Of a stretch of DNA of 64,000 nucleotides, positions 8,426 to 17,636 are shown in pieces. Each line of letters begins with the position of its first letter. The stretch's first letter is position 1. The stretch comes from Jonesia quinghaiensis DSM 15701 (GTDB lineage Bacteria > Actinomycetota > Actinomycetes > Actinomycetales > Cellulomonadaceae). The notes under the pieces are model-generated. The model did no database searches and was not told the DNA's origin. It saw only the letters and a program-made list of their open reading frames with translations. The stretch is taken from assembly GCF_000423205.1 (NCBI RefSeq), contig NZ_AUHN01000004.1:124001-188000 (forward strand). Reading direction: 5' to 3'. The translations under genes were made by a program, and so were the position numbers.

Positions 8426-8623
8426 TTACCGATGCTTACCCTTGGGGCGATCACCAGCTTTCGCCCAGCCCACATATGCTACTACAGAGACTGCGTGACC
8501 GATTGTTATCAACCCAAACTCGAGGAACTCGCCCCACAGCATCGACTTTTCGGTCTCAACATTAAGGTCCATTCCAATCAAAGCCAGAACTAGCCCAAAA
8601 GCGAAGAGAAAATAATATCTCAT
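8426..8623 (-). CDS. 65-residue two-helix membrane protein, copy B1
   Basis: Starts MRYYFLFAFGLVLALIGM and has a second hydrophobic segment around LITIGHAVSVVAYVGW, ending in the basic tail AKAGDRPKGKHR. The frame is open upstream to a TTG at 8701, but the ATG at 8623 is supported because the duplicated copy at 9947-10144 aligns from this methionine and has AAAGGA just before it. Small size and two helices fit a membrane-inserted protein such as a holin-like or immunity peptide; this is only a guess. The 278 bp upstream (8624-8901) shows no gene. Confidence 0.6.
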   Translation of the reverse strand: MRYYFLFAFGLVLALIGMDLNVETEKSMLWGEFLEFGLITIGHAVSVVAYVGWAKAGDRPKGKHR

Positions 8624-8901
8624 GAGCACCCAAGCTTCTTTCAAAGTATATTTTTGACCTGACAAGTTCAACAATGATTTAGAACGCAACACTATAATCA
8701 AGATTTTGAACCCGGTGCTTTGCTGTCACAGTCACACGTAGACCGTGTCCAGATGCCACATGTGCAATATTAGCGTCTCCACACCGTGCAAGTACACCTC
8801 AATGAACCTTGGAGCAAGGAAATCAGGGGCCAGTCATTCTGAGCGGGCAAAGCCATGGATGCTCACCTCGACCGCTTCCAAACAGCCGTTAGAGATTCCA
8901 C

Positions 8902-9477
8902 TCAACAGGGTGAACGATGTAGAGACAGGTTAAGAAGGTTGCTGACCATAGAAAGGAGATCACTGTTTTTTATAGGGTCAGGGCGTCGGCGCCGTGCGAC
9001 TTGAGGACCAGAACTATTTTCTGCTGAACCGGTGTTCACCCAAGTATTGATTTCTTCAGCGACTTCCATATTGGCGAGCAAGTATCTGTCCGTGTTAAAT
9101 AAGGTTGAATCACGGGCGAACGTATCGATCTCTGAGTGGTCATTTAAAATGACTACTATTCCATTGCCACCATCAACATGGTGGATGTAACTGCGCGGTA
9201 TTGATTTTGTTGTGAACAACTCGGTGACGAGTAGCTGGGTATCATTTTTTGAAATTTCCGCAGTGGTTGCGAGCAAACCCATGACGATCATGAACGAAAG
9301 CCACGGCGTGAAATTGAGAAATTCGATATATGGTTCCCGTTCCGCCGAACTCATGAGAACGACCGTGAAAATAATGTGCGCAGTGGCCATCATCAGAAGA
9401 AGTACTAGTCTCACCACTAGGGTGACCTGCATACGTAAGTTCGAACCTCCGTCTGTAGACCGCTCTCTCATACTCAT
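8902..9477 (-). CDS. Two-helix membrane protein with PH-like tail
   Basis: With the ATG at 9477 the protein is 191 residues; the ATGs at 9471 and 9432 (GGAGG 13 bases upstream) are alternatives. The frame is open to 9627, but that part overlaps the neighbouring 73-residue gene in another frame. Helices lie near VTLVVRLVLLLMMATAHIIF and LSFMIVMGLLATTA. The rest follows the PH-like layout seen at 3676-6068: LLVTELFTTKSIPRSYIHHV, then IVVILNDHSEIDTF. The tail is basic. Function unknown; it separates the two copies of the small-membrane-protein module. Confidence 0.65.
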   Translation of the reverse strand: MSMRERSTDGGSNLRMQVTLVVRLVLLLMMATAHIIFTVVLMSSAEREPYIEFLNFTPWLSFMIVMGLLATTAEISKNDTQLLVTELFTTKSIPRSYIHHVDGGNGIVVILNDHSEIDTFARDSTLFNTDRYLLANMEVAEEINTWVNTGSAENSSGPQVARRRRPDPIKNSDLLSMVSNLLNLSLHRSPC

Positions 9478-9559
9478 CAGGCTAGCAAGAGTTGAGTAAG
9501 AAACTGGTAGTTTTCTTTCGTCGCTTACACAAAGCCCCACGGTTTTTGGCTGCGGATAT

Positions 9560-9781
9560 TTACAAGCCTTTGATCCCTGTACCTCCCCGCACCGGAATCC
9601 ACTCCCACACCAAAGAAATACCCACACACATTAATGCGCCAAGTCTATACGTTTGCCTATCCTCAGGCGGGTTCTTGATTATCTCAAAAACACCACGTTC
9701 ATATTTTTTATGAAAGATCATGTCCCAAATAATCAACCCGATAAAAACAGAAAGACTCGCAATCAAGAACCCTTTATGCAT
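9560..9781 (-). CDS. 73-residue membrane protein, copy A2
   Basis: Almost identical to the 8044-8265 product over its whole length (differences include T16I region changes, V to I in FEI(V/I)KNPPEDR, and W to C near ALM(W/C)VG). ATG start at 9781 with GGGGTGG upstream. Same layout: N-terminal hydrophobic helix, charged centre, short second hydrophobic stretch. Its module partner upstream (9947-10144) has been inactivated by a stop codon, so this copy now stands without an intact partner. Confidence 0.65.
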   Translation of the reverse strand: MHKGFLIASLSVFIGLIIWDMIFHKKYERGVFEIIKNPPEDRQTYRLGALMCVGISLVWEWIPVRGGTGIKGL

Positions 9782-9946
9782 GGCTACCACCCCATCCCAT
9801 CCCAAACATCACCCGAAGCGTTGGATTTTCCGTCGCCTTAGATATTAGGCAACAACAACGGGACTTTTCGGTAGACAACGAAGTGACGGCCTGAGTAAAG
9901 CCACGGCTTCGGATCCAAATTTGGTAGCGTTGATCGCATATGTGAC

Positions 9947-10144
9947 CTATCGCTCGTCACCCTTTGGGCGATCACCAGCTTTCGCCCAAGCCACGTAAGC
10001 TCCTACAGAGACAGCGAAGCCTATTGTTAACAACCCCTACTTGAGGAATCCGCCCCACGGCGTCGATTGTTCGGTCTCAATATTTAGGTTCATTCCAATC
10101 AAAGCCAAAACCACTCCGAAAGCAAAGAGAAGATAGTACCTCAT
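9947..10144 (-). pseudogene. Inactivated copy B2 of the 65-residue membrane protein
   Basis: Reads MRYYLLFAFGVVLALIGMNLNIE and WGGFLK, then TAG at 10037-10039, and continues in the same frame GLLTIGFAVSVGAYVAW to AKAGDRPKGDER and a terminal TAG. Compared with 8426-8623 there is no indel, only substitutions, one creating the stop at codon 36. A good ribosome site (AAAGGA) remains. The product would be a 35-residue single-helix peptide, so a shortened functional product cannot be excluded. Confidence 0.75.
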
Positions 10145-10583
10145 AAATTCCTTTTCCACATACTTTTACCATTCGCTAAGCGACCTGGTTTCCTACGGTT
10201 ACCTCACCCTCCGCGGCTCCTTTAGGCGCCCCCGGACTTTACACGGTGCAGGCCTGCAACATCAACCAGTTTTCTCACAAGTCCTTAAGCACGCATGGTT
10301 GACGCTCACAACTAGAGTTTTACGGCGAACAGGATCGGCACCATTGACGTTTGCCAGTCGCTTCTCACCTGTTCCCGGCCAATGTGACTTCAGCACTCTC
10401 TGGTCAGCTAATGGTTACCAGAGGTACCACCACAAGATCCTCCAAGTCTTCTCTGATTCTTATTCAGCCTCATCATCAAGTTCAAGGAAGGCGGGGTAGT
10501 CATGTTGAAGAAATAATCCTACTCATTCTCCGTCTCATCTACCTTTCCTAGACCATTCGAACTAAATTTTTAGTCCTTCGAAT
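10145..10583. other. 439-bp gap without an intact gene
   Basis: No convincing ORF on either strand. On the minus strand near 10485-10515 a short frame reads DYPAFLELDDEAE before a stop, which looks like the end of an acidic protein and may be the relic of another immunity-type gene. No terminator hairpin or repeat stands out. It lies directly downstream of the immunity gene at 10584. Confidence 0.4.
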
Positions 10584-10994
10584 CTACTTTCTCCTCTTTC
10601 CAACTTCCGTAAAATAAAGGACCTCTTCAGATTCGCGGTTTTTAAAGATGTATTGGATCTTCTTTAAAATACGCGTTCTAGACTGAACAACGTCAACTTC
10701 TCCCGCGTAGTATCGAGCGATCCATGTCAGCATATCTGATATAACTTCTTCAAAGTCCTCATCTGGATACTGGGCGAAGTCTAAAGCGCAATAATCTTTT
10801 CGAAAATAGACTTCAAGAACATCAAGCCTACTGACTATCTGAAACTCGCCCTTGCCGTCTACGGTTAAATTCCATTGAAGGATGTATCTATTCTTCATCT
10901 CGAATGTGTACACAGCATTCGAGAAGATCCTACTGAACTGAGCGGCAAAGACGCCCTTGGCGAAGCCTACCCACTCATCGACTGACAGTTCCAT
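10584..10994 (-). CDS. Probable immunity protein for the RHS toxin
   Basis: A 136-residue soluble protein whose ATG (10994) lies 21 bp after the stop of the RHS toxin gene, the classical position for the cognate immunity gene. The frame also has a TTG at 10997; the ATG is preferred. It begins MELSVDEWVGFAKGVF, has a central FAQYPDEDFEEVISDMLTW and IARYYAGEVDVVQSRTR, and a basic tail. The paralogue at 2633-3028 shares these blocks. No signal peptide, so it would protect the cytoplasm. Like the toxin tip it is clearly more AT-rich than the RHS body. The immunity role follows from gene order, not from a known family. Confidence 0.85.
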   Translation of the reverse strand: MELSVDEWVGFAKGVFAAQFSRIFSNAVYTFEMKNRYILQWNLTVDGKGEFQIVSRLDVLEVYFRKDYCALDFAQYPDEDFEEVISDMLTWIARYYAGEVDVVQSRTRILKKIQYIFKNRESEEVLYFTEVGKRRK

Positions 10995-11015
10995 CAAAAC
11001 ACCCTAACGTAGATC

Positions 11016-14000
11016 TTATTTTCCCCAAAAATGCCGGTGTGTAGTACCTTTTCTGTACCGCGTGAAAGCAACCACCGTTCTATCAATGTGCAAATGGTGC
11101 CGTTGGATCTTCTGCCTTCTTGGAGACAATTTTGCCCAATGCTTGGGCGCCGGTCCGAAAGAAACTCGAAAATGGCCGTCTTTTTTTACCCGACCAACTC
11201 GGACAAAATTGTTATTTTTTACCCTAGTCGCAACAGCCTTCGTCGCTTTTTTAAAGGTTGTTCCAAATTTTTTAAGCCTATTCGCTTTTGTCGCATAATT
11301 TACAGCCCGTGCCACACGGTATCCTCGATAGGCCCATGCTGCGGCACCTACACCTGGGATAAAACCGACTGCCACAGAAGCGACGGTCCATTTGTTCCTC
11401 CAGAGCCAGCTATCTCTCCAGTTCTTAGCTTGACCGTCGAGGTCGTGTTGGTTGATGGGGTCTTGTGGGTAAGCATAGGTGGTGGTGTTTCCGCCGTCGA
11501 TGGGGTCACGCGAGGTAAACGCACCTGTTGCACTGTTGTACAGGCGCACACCCATGAGGATCAGGCCGCTAGCATCGAGGGCACGTTGGGATTTACCGTG
11601 CCACCCGTACGTGTTCACACCCGTGTTCGCCGGGGTTGTGGAGGTCAGGTTCCCGTACTCATCAAAGGCCGCCCACGAGGCAATCCCCGCACCGGCATCG
11701 TCCCCATTAAGTGGGAGCGTTGCGACCACGTCACCATTAGGATTACTCAACGCCACACTAACCACACCATCAGTGATCGTTAACGCCAAATCCCCACCAA
11801 TAGTGGACTCGTACCGAGTCAACGTGGTGTCCCCACCAACCGTGGACGTTGACCACCCAGGGTTATCCGAAGAATCAACATAATGATTCTTCACAACCGC
11901 ACCATCACCACTACCCGTCAACGTCAAACGTCGACCAGCAGAATCAAGATCAATCGTGGTAGTCACACTGCCGCGAGAAATAGTGCGAGCTTGATCATCA
12001 TCAAAATACGACACCGTGATATCACCACTACCAGCAGCAAAACCACCCGTCACCGGCGCGTCAACAGCTGGAACCGTCAACTGGCGGCCCAACCCATCAA
12101 ACACGTACCCGCCAGTGGCAAACCGGTCAGCAGCATCATAAGCCCACTCACGCACTGACACCTGCTCACCATCAACACGCGTAGCCAACCCCGTACGATT
12201 ACCGTTCTTATCAAACGCATACACACGCTCAACAACAGGCGTGACCACACCCTCATCAGGGTCAGTGTTCACCAAGTCGCCAGGGGCCGCGGTGATGTCT
12301 TTGACCTTCACCAAACGCCCGGCACCATCATAGGAATACGAACGGTCGTAGTCGCCCGCCCCGTCACCCGCAAGGCCAGCACGCCACACACCGTCAGGGG
12401 TGTTCTCACCAACAACCCGCCCTGAGGCGTCCACGGCACGTGACCACGCAAGCCACACACCAGTGCCCTCTTCGCCATTTTCGTCAGTGACTGGGCCGTG
12501 ATACGCAAGCCCAACCTCAGAGCCTGAATCATCATATTGGCGCACCTGCGACAACCCGCCAGGCATCGTTTGAGTCAACATGTTGCCATCACCGTCATAA
12601 GACGCCGTGTACGTGCCAACATCATTGACACCGCCATGACCAGTGATCGTCATCTTCGTGAGAACACCCTGATACTCGGCGTCACTGTGCCCAGAGAGCG
12701 CCCCGTACCAGAACTGTGACGTGCCCTGCGGGGTAATCGTTTTTGCTACGTTCCCGAACGCGTCATACTCAGTTGTGGACGTTTCACCTGCACTGTTGGT
12801 GTATGAGGTTTGCTGCCCCCACAGGTTAGTTTCCCAACGAATCTCCGACGGGTTACCACCAAGGGTGCGCTGCCCAACGTTCACACCACGGGCGTCGTAC
12901 AAACGCTCCACCGCTGGCAGCGCGGTGCTCCCCTGAACACCACTGCTCGTTACCGTTGTGACCAGTTCTTGACCATCAGCACGGTACGTTTGCTGAGTGG
13001 TGCGCTTCGCGTTTTCGCCTGGGGTAGTAGAGGCTTCCGTGAACTCAGCTGGTTGCCCATAAATGTTGAAACCAGTTTGGTGTTTCGACACCGACCCTGC
13101 CCCCAACGGGACAGTGCGGCACACGTACCCAGCATATTCAGGGACATTCCCACACTCTGGGTAGTCGCTGTTAGCGGCGGCACTGTAATACACAGTGCGT
13201 GTAGCCCCAGCATCGCTACCTGACGACAATGGTTGCAGTGTTTTTACTGTACGACCACTGTCATCCATCCACGTGCGTGCTTCAATGTTTCCACCGCTCT
13301 CCATCACCGTAGTGACAGTTGTTGGTGAACCATGCACCCACCCGGAACGGGTGTTTTCCTTGTCAGTGGTAGCGCGCCCCTCGCCGTCTTTTTCAAACGC
13401 GTCATACGAATTACGGGTTTTCGAAATAACAGGTTCACCGTCACTCCCAGGCTTCAGCTCACCTGAAGGCGCTGCCGTGACTGTTGTTTCAGTCACGAGC
13501 ATGCGAGGCATCCCACCCGCATCAACTTCAGTAACAGGGGTGTACACGGTGTGGCTATGCGAACGAGCTGGTTGCCCGTCCTCCGTGAGAATGACAGGTG
13601 ACCACACATCCGTGGCATACCCGCGAACGTGCTCCGCTTTGGCTTTGTTCGTGGATTGATCCTCGGGTGTATCGCCGCGTGGAGTGCCTTCCTCCGTGAG
13701 GAAATCCTCGTCACTGTGATACGCCGTCACCGTTGCATAGTCAGTGTGTCCAGTGAACACCCCGTCAACAACACGGTCAGAATCTTCCTCTGCCTGAGCA
13801 CGCAAAAGCCGTAAGCCGCGTTGGTCATAAGAACGAACCACCATGTTGTCGCCATTAAACACTTGAGCAGAAACCTGCCAAGCACCAGCAGCAAACGACG
13901 CCGTGTTCACTATCCTGTTACGGTCATCCACGTAAGTCAGGTCAGCGTAACGCCAATCACCAGCTGCAACATTGCCAGCCTTTGAAGTCGTCATGTCTTT

Positions 14001-17000
14001 GCCCGGCCCAAACACGGCGTAACCGGTGACAGGAGCTGCGTCCTGTTCCCACAAACCAACTGCTTGCTCACTAAGAGCAGGCAACGTCGTCCCGTTACCG
14101 TCAGCAGGAACCCCGTAAACAAACCGTGCAAGCTGGATTTTCCCAGAACCATCGGTCGCGTTGCCGCGTTTAACTGATTCCAGCCAGTCAGACCGCCCGT
14201 TACCTGCACCCGTTCCGTACTCGTAGTAGGTTGGGGCGGCTACACGTTGGCCATCGTGTGTCTTTTCCTCTGACGAGGCAAGCAATGGGACACCTGCCGC
14301 TGAATTAGGCCCATAAGTGTACGTCGTGATGTCACCTGTGCGGCTGTCCTTCACTGAAGTCAACTTATTTGAGGTGTAGCCATACTCTGCTATATCAACC
14401 GTTGCCATCTTTGACGTCAATGGATCCCACGCCGTGTACGTCACCTTGGAAATAACGTCACCGGTATAGGCCAAGTTCAATACACGGCAACCCTTAACAG
14501 GTGTTGGGTCACAGTTCAGAGATGTTTCAGTACCCGAAATGACCTTCGTTGTGCGCCCTTGGTTATCGCGAACAAACCTCGTAGTCCCGGTTGCTGAAGT
14601 GCCTTCAACCGTAGCTGGGGTCCACTCAAAAACGGCTGCGCCGCTTTCCAGCGCATTGCCCTTGGTGAAGGTCGTAACAGTGCCGTCTTCTTCAGTCACC
14701 TTTATGACCGCAGAGGCTCCAGACCCCTTCAGCTCGACTTTCCAGCCAGCAGCAATGGCATTCTCATCAGCTGGCGTGTATTCGCCTTGCTTCAAAGAAG
14801 TTTTGCCGCCACCAGGTTGCCGGTAAACAGCCGCAGACTCATCATCATCAATGAGTGTCACAGTGCCATCAACGGCAGTAGATTCCACGACAAGTAAACC
14901 GGCAAGGCCTTCATCTGGCCCATCGATATTTGCACGCCATCCAGGACCGAAAATCTTCGAGTTCGCGCCAATGCCTGAGTAGCTGGTGTACGTGCGGGAC
15001 ACTGAAAGGCCGGTGTTCCCGGCGTCAACTGACACATCAGTAGCCGCAATGTTCAACTCACCTGTGGTGAGAGCAACTTGCCCTTCACCTGCGGTAGCGG
15101 TGGGGAAATTAGCGCCAAACGCGTGAGGGAGTTTCGTCACCGCGGTAGCAGGCTTTGACACGTTCGTGGTGCACTGTAATGCCTTGTCGCTAGCTGCTCC
15201 TGCGTAGGTGAAGCACACCTGAAGCTCAACAAGTGCCGGGACGCGCTCTTTTCCAAGTTCAGCGAGTTTGCCTGACGGCGCGTTTGAGATATCAACCATC
15301 GTGTCAACGGCAACGTTTTGCCCCTGCGCAATCGCGGGAAGCTCTGCGGCTTGGTACCAGCCCGATGTACTCCCGTACTGCGCAGTGTCACCGCTGACGC
15401 TGTTCGCCTCACGCCAGTAGACACGTGGGGTCACCACACCAGTGGAGGATGTTGGCCCCGCAGCAACGACACGGAAGGCGTCAGACGTTGTCATGCCCGC
15501 TGTCGGAGCGGACAACGAAGCACTGCCATTACCAAAAGTCACGGTTCGAACCGTTGACGTGTTCGTTGCTTTGTCTTTCGCCCGCACCTTCAACGTATTG
15601 GAACCAGCAGGGTTCCACGTGATGCTGGCTTTACCTGATGAGGCATTAACGGTCTTCCACGCATCGTTGTTTTGCTGGTATTCGAACACGTGCGTGTCGC
15701 TGTCAGAGGCGAAGGTAAAAGTATTTGAAGAAGGTTTAGTGTCCTTCCAGGAGCCATGCGTATACCCCGAAGATGAGGTCACTGTCGGTAGCGCAGGCGC
15801 CTTAGTGTCAACGGTGAAAGTTACTGCTGAACTGGCCTTTTTAGAACGCAAAGCACCGTCATGAGCCCAAACAGAAACCGTGTAAGTTTTCCCCTCCGCA
15901 AGCGTGGCTGCATACGTGGACACACTCTTGGAATCTACGTTAGTGCCCGCCGCCTTTGACAGGGTGGAACCACCTGTCATATCAAACTCGGCTTTAACCT
16001 TGCCCCCGTCAGGGTCAGAGACCGTTGAACGGAACTGAGGTTTCAGCGAACGAACCCACACCTTCCCGCTGGCGTCTTTAGCGCTTTGACCTGACCCAAA
16101 AGTCACCGGTGAAGGCGTGTTCGGGTAGGAATTGTAGGTTACGAGTAGGTGAGGCTCAGACTTTACGAGTTCACCATTGACGTGGTTAGCTGAACGGTAG
16201 CGTTTCCATGACGTGTTGTTCGATTCGTTTTCAGCGATGAGGCGAACCCCGAAGTTCTTGTCAGGGTTATTAGCCCAGTACTGGGTAATGTCCGTGACAG
16301 GGAGGTACACGTAACCGCCTGGGCATGATGACGAATACCCAAGGGACTTCGTAATTTTCGCTTCGCCAGATGAGGTCGCTGAAGGCTGGTTGCTCCAACG
16401 CGCATCAGCAGAGGTCCATGCACTCGTTACCCGCTGAACTTTCGTTCCAGACGCAGTGCAGGAATAGGAATAGTAGTTATTTAAACGAATTTCAGCTTTG
16501 GTGATTTTCTTACCAGATAAAGCGGTCGTGCCAAAACGAAGAAGCGAACGTGCTTTAGTTTTACCGCCATCAAAGGTGCCAACACGGAGTTCCGCGGAAG
16601 TCGCCTTGGAACTTGTCGTGTCTGACTGAATCCACGTATCAGCGGCACCAGCACTCCACGTTGGGTCAATGGTCACCGGGTACTCACGTTCATCTGAAGC
16701 AAGCCAGTCATGGCTAGCCTTCAAAACGAGAACATGTTCCCCATCTTCTTTAATCAGTTCCGCATCGACAAGTGTCTCCGCCGCAGGCAGGCCAGAGGCT
16801 TCATTGATCGCTGCGTCCCACATCGTTGGAGCTGAGGCGAAAAAGACAAGGTCGCCTTCTTTATTCTCCACAAAGAGATCGCCAGTTTCATCGTCCTGCC
16901 GCGCGGAAAGCCCCTTTGACAGACCCAATGGGTACCGGATTTCAACGTCACCTTCAGGGACTTCAGAGATCACCGTCGTGTGAGCGAACCCGGTCCGCGT

Positions 17001-17636
17001 GGGTTCAACTGTTACTTGCGCAGCGACCTCTCCAGTGGCTTCTACCGGGTCGTCACTGTCAGCGTCATCCTCTTGGATGGGGACAACCGGGACCGTGATA
17101 TCTGAATCAAACGTTGCAACATTGTCAGCAATTTTCGGACTTGGGAGGGCACCTTCCCAACCAAGTTCCATCTTCGCCTCAGTAGCGTCACCCGTGCCTG
17201 TCATCGTAACGAGGTTCACCGAACTGTCAGTTGGGCCATCCCCGGGTTTTTCTTGCCCATCAGCTACCGCCACCTTTGCGCCAGTACCAGAAAAAGCATG
17301 ACCAGCTTCATCAAGAGCAACGGACTCTTTGATGGGGACCAACTTGCCTTTTTCCTCGATAAAGCGAGGCAACGTCGATGTTTCAGAAGTCCACGAACCG
17401 TCAGGGTTAGCAAAGACCTGCTCTGTTGGCGTGCGCTGGGAGAGATCCTCCACAGGCTTACCAATAGACCGGGCACTCACCTGAGCGGACACTGTATCCG
17501 GTCGCTCCAAGACCTCACTAGACTTTGTCTCGCTTGTGTTGGTATCGGAGTCTTTCGCCTGGGCGGGTGTAAGTCCCACGGTAAGCACTAAAGCAGCCGA
17601 GACAGCGGTAATGACGGTTGAGCGCCAGATCTCCAT
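11016..17636 (-). CDS. Secreted RHS-repeat polymorphic toxin, WapA-like
   Basis: A 2206-residue protein. Residues 1-28 are a Sec signal peptide ending AQA. A DNRLRE-type beta domain covers about 325-502 (DTWIQSDTTSSKATSAELRVG), followed by a fibronectin-like region with PNTPSP and TVDTKAPALPTVTSS. The RHS cage starts near residue 858 (LTTGELNIAATDVSVDAGN), with YD repeats such as TTEYDAFGNVAKTI, YSYDGAGRLVKVKD and VFDGLGRQLTV, and ends with the RHS core junction (YGWHGKSQRAL, GVRLYNSATGAFTSRDPIDG, DPINQHDLDG) at about 2068. The last 138 residues are the variable toxin tip. AAGGGGA precedes the ATG. Such proteins deliver a toxic tip to neighbouring cells; the next gene is the probable immunity gene. 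Confidence 0.92.
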   Translation of the reverse strand: MEIWRSTVITAVSAALVLTVGLTPAQAKDSDTNTSETKSSEVLERPDTVSAQVSARSIGKPVEDLSQRTPTEQVFANPDGSWTSETSTLPRFIEEKGKLVPIKESVALDEAGHAFSGTGAKVAVADGQEKPGDGPTDSSVNLVTMTGTGDATEAKMELGWEGALPSPKIADNVATFDSDITVPVVPIQEDDADSDDPVEATGEVAAQVTVEPTRTGFAHTTVISEVPEGDVEIRYPLGLSKGLSARQDDETGDLFVENKEGDLVFFASAPTMWDAAINEASGLPAAETLVDAELIKEDGEHVLVLKASHDWLASDEREYPVTIDPTWSAGAADTWIQSDTTSSKATSAELRVGTFDGGKTKARSLLRFGTTALSGKKITKAEIRLNNYYSYSCTASGTKVQRVTSAWTSADARWSNQPSATSSGEAKITKSLGYSSSCPGGYVYLPVTDITQYWANNPDKNFGVRLIAENESNNTSWKRYRSANHVNGELVKSEPHLLVTYNSYPNTPSPVTFGSGQSAKDASGKVWVRSLKPQFRSTVSDPDGGKVKAEFDMTGGSTLSKAAGTNVDSKSVSTYAATLAEGKTYTVSVWAHDGALRSKKASSAVTFTVDTKAPALPTVTSSSGYTHGSWKDTKPSSNTFTFASDSDTHVFEYQQNNDAWKTVNASSGKASITWNPAGSNTLKVRAKDKATNTSTVRTVTFGNGSASLSAPTAGMTTSDAFRVVAAGPTSSTGVVTPRVYWREANSVSGDTAQYGSTSGWYQAAELPAIAQGQNVAVDTMVDISNAPSGKLAELGKERVPALVELQVCFTYAGAASDKALQCTTNVSKPATAVTKLPHAFGANFPTATAGEGQVALTTGELNIAATDVSVDAGNTGLSVSRTYTSYSGIGANSKIFGPGWRANIDGPDEGLAGLLVVESTAVDGTVTLIDDDESAAVYRQPGGGKTSLKQGEYTPADENAIAAGWKVELKGSGASAVIKVTEEDGTVTTFTKGNALESGAAVFEWTPATVEGTSATGTTRFVRDNQGRTTKVISGTETSLNCDPTPVKGCRVLNLAYTGDVISKVTYTAWDPLTSKMATVDIAEYGYTSNKLTSVKDSRTGDITTYTYGPNSAAGVPLLASSEEKTHDGQRVAAPTYYEYGTGAGNGRSDWLESVKRGNATDGSGKIQLARFVYGVPADGNGTTLPALSEQAVGLWEQDAAPVTGYAVFGPGKDMTTSKAGNVAAGDWRYADLTYVDDRNRIVNTASFAAGAWQVSAQVFNGDNMVVRSYDQRGLRLLRAQAEEDSDRVVDGVFTGHTDYATVTAYHSDEDFLTEEGTPRGDTPEDQSTNKAKAEHVRGYATDVWSPVILTEDGQPARSHSHTVYTPVTEVDAGGMPRMLVTETTVTAAPSGELKPGSDGEPVISKTRNSYDAFEKDGEGRATTDKENTRSGWVHGSPTTVTTVMESGGNIEARTWMDDSGRTVKTLQPLSSGSDAGATRTVYYSAAANSDYPECGNVPEYAGYVCRTVPLGAGSVSKHQTGFNIYGQPAEFTEASTTPGENAKRTTQQTYRADGQELVTTVTSSGVQGSTALPAVERLYDARGVNVGQRTLGGNPSEIRWETNLWGQQTSYTNSAGETSTTEYDAFGNVAKTITPQGTSQFWYGALSGHSDAEYQGVLTKMTITGHGGVNDVGTYTASYDGDGNMLTQTMPGGLSQVRQYDDSGSEVGLAYHGPVTDENGEEGTGVWLAWSRAVDASGRVVGENTPDGVWRAGLAGDGAGDYDRSYSYDGAGRLVKVKDITAAPGDLVNTDPDEGVVTPVVERVYAFDKNGNRTGLATRVDGEQVSVREWAYDAADRFATGGYVFDGLGRQLTVPAVDAPVTGGFAAGSGDITVSYFDDDQARTISRGSVTTTIDLDSAGRRLTLTGSGDGAVVKNHYVDSSDNPGWSTSTVGGDTTLTRYESTIGGDLALTITDGVVSVALSNPNGDVVATLPLNGDDAGAGIASWAAFDEYGNLTSTTPANTGVNTYGWHGKSQRALDASGLILMGVRLYNSATGAFTSRDPIDGGNTTTYAYPQDPINQHDLDGQAKNWRDSWLWRNKWTVASVAVGFIPGVGAAAWAYRGYRVARAVNYATKANRLKKFGTTFKKATKAVATRVKNNNFVRVGRVKKDGHFRVSFGPAPKHWAKLSPRRQKIQRHHLHIDRTVVAFTRYRKGTTHRHFWGK
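11019..11432 (-). other. C-terminal toxin domain of the RHS protein
   Basis: Residues 2069-2206, directly after the conserved DPINQHDLDG junction. It starts with a hydrophobic segment (VASVAVGFIPGVGAAAWAY), continues with a strongly basic linker, and ends in a His-rich tip: NNFVRVGRV, HFRVSFGPAPKHW, QRHHLHIDRTVV and THRHFWGK. The size, basic charge and clustered histidines fit a small nuclease of the metal-free RNase (BECR) type, but I cannot assign a family. The DNA is much more AT-rich than the RHS body, the usual sign of a swapped tip. Confidence 0.7.

Noticed and set aside
8902-9627. Fusion of the PH-like gene with the neighbouring 73-residue gene region
   Set aside because: The extra 50 residues are an out-of-phase reading of the small membrane-protein gene (9560-9781), so no true fusion.
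10145-10583. Possible RNA gene in the gap downstream of the immunity gene
   Set aside because: No cloverleaf, conserved rRNA segment or strong hairpin was found; only a short coding-like relic.
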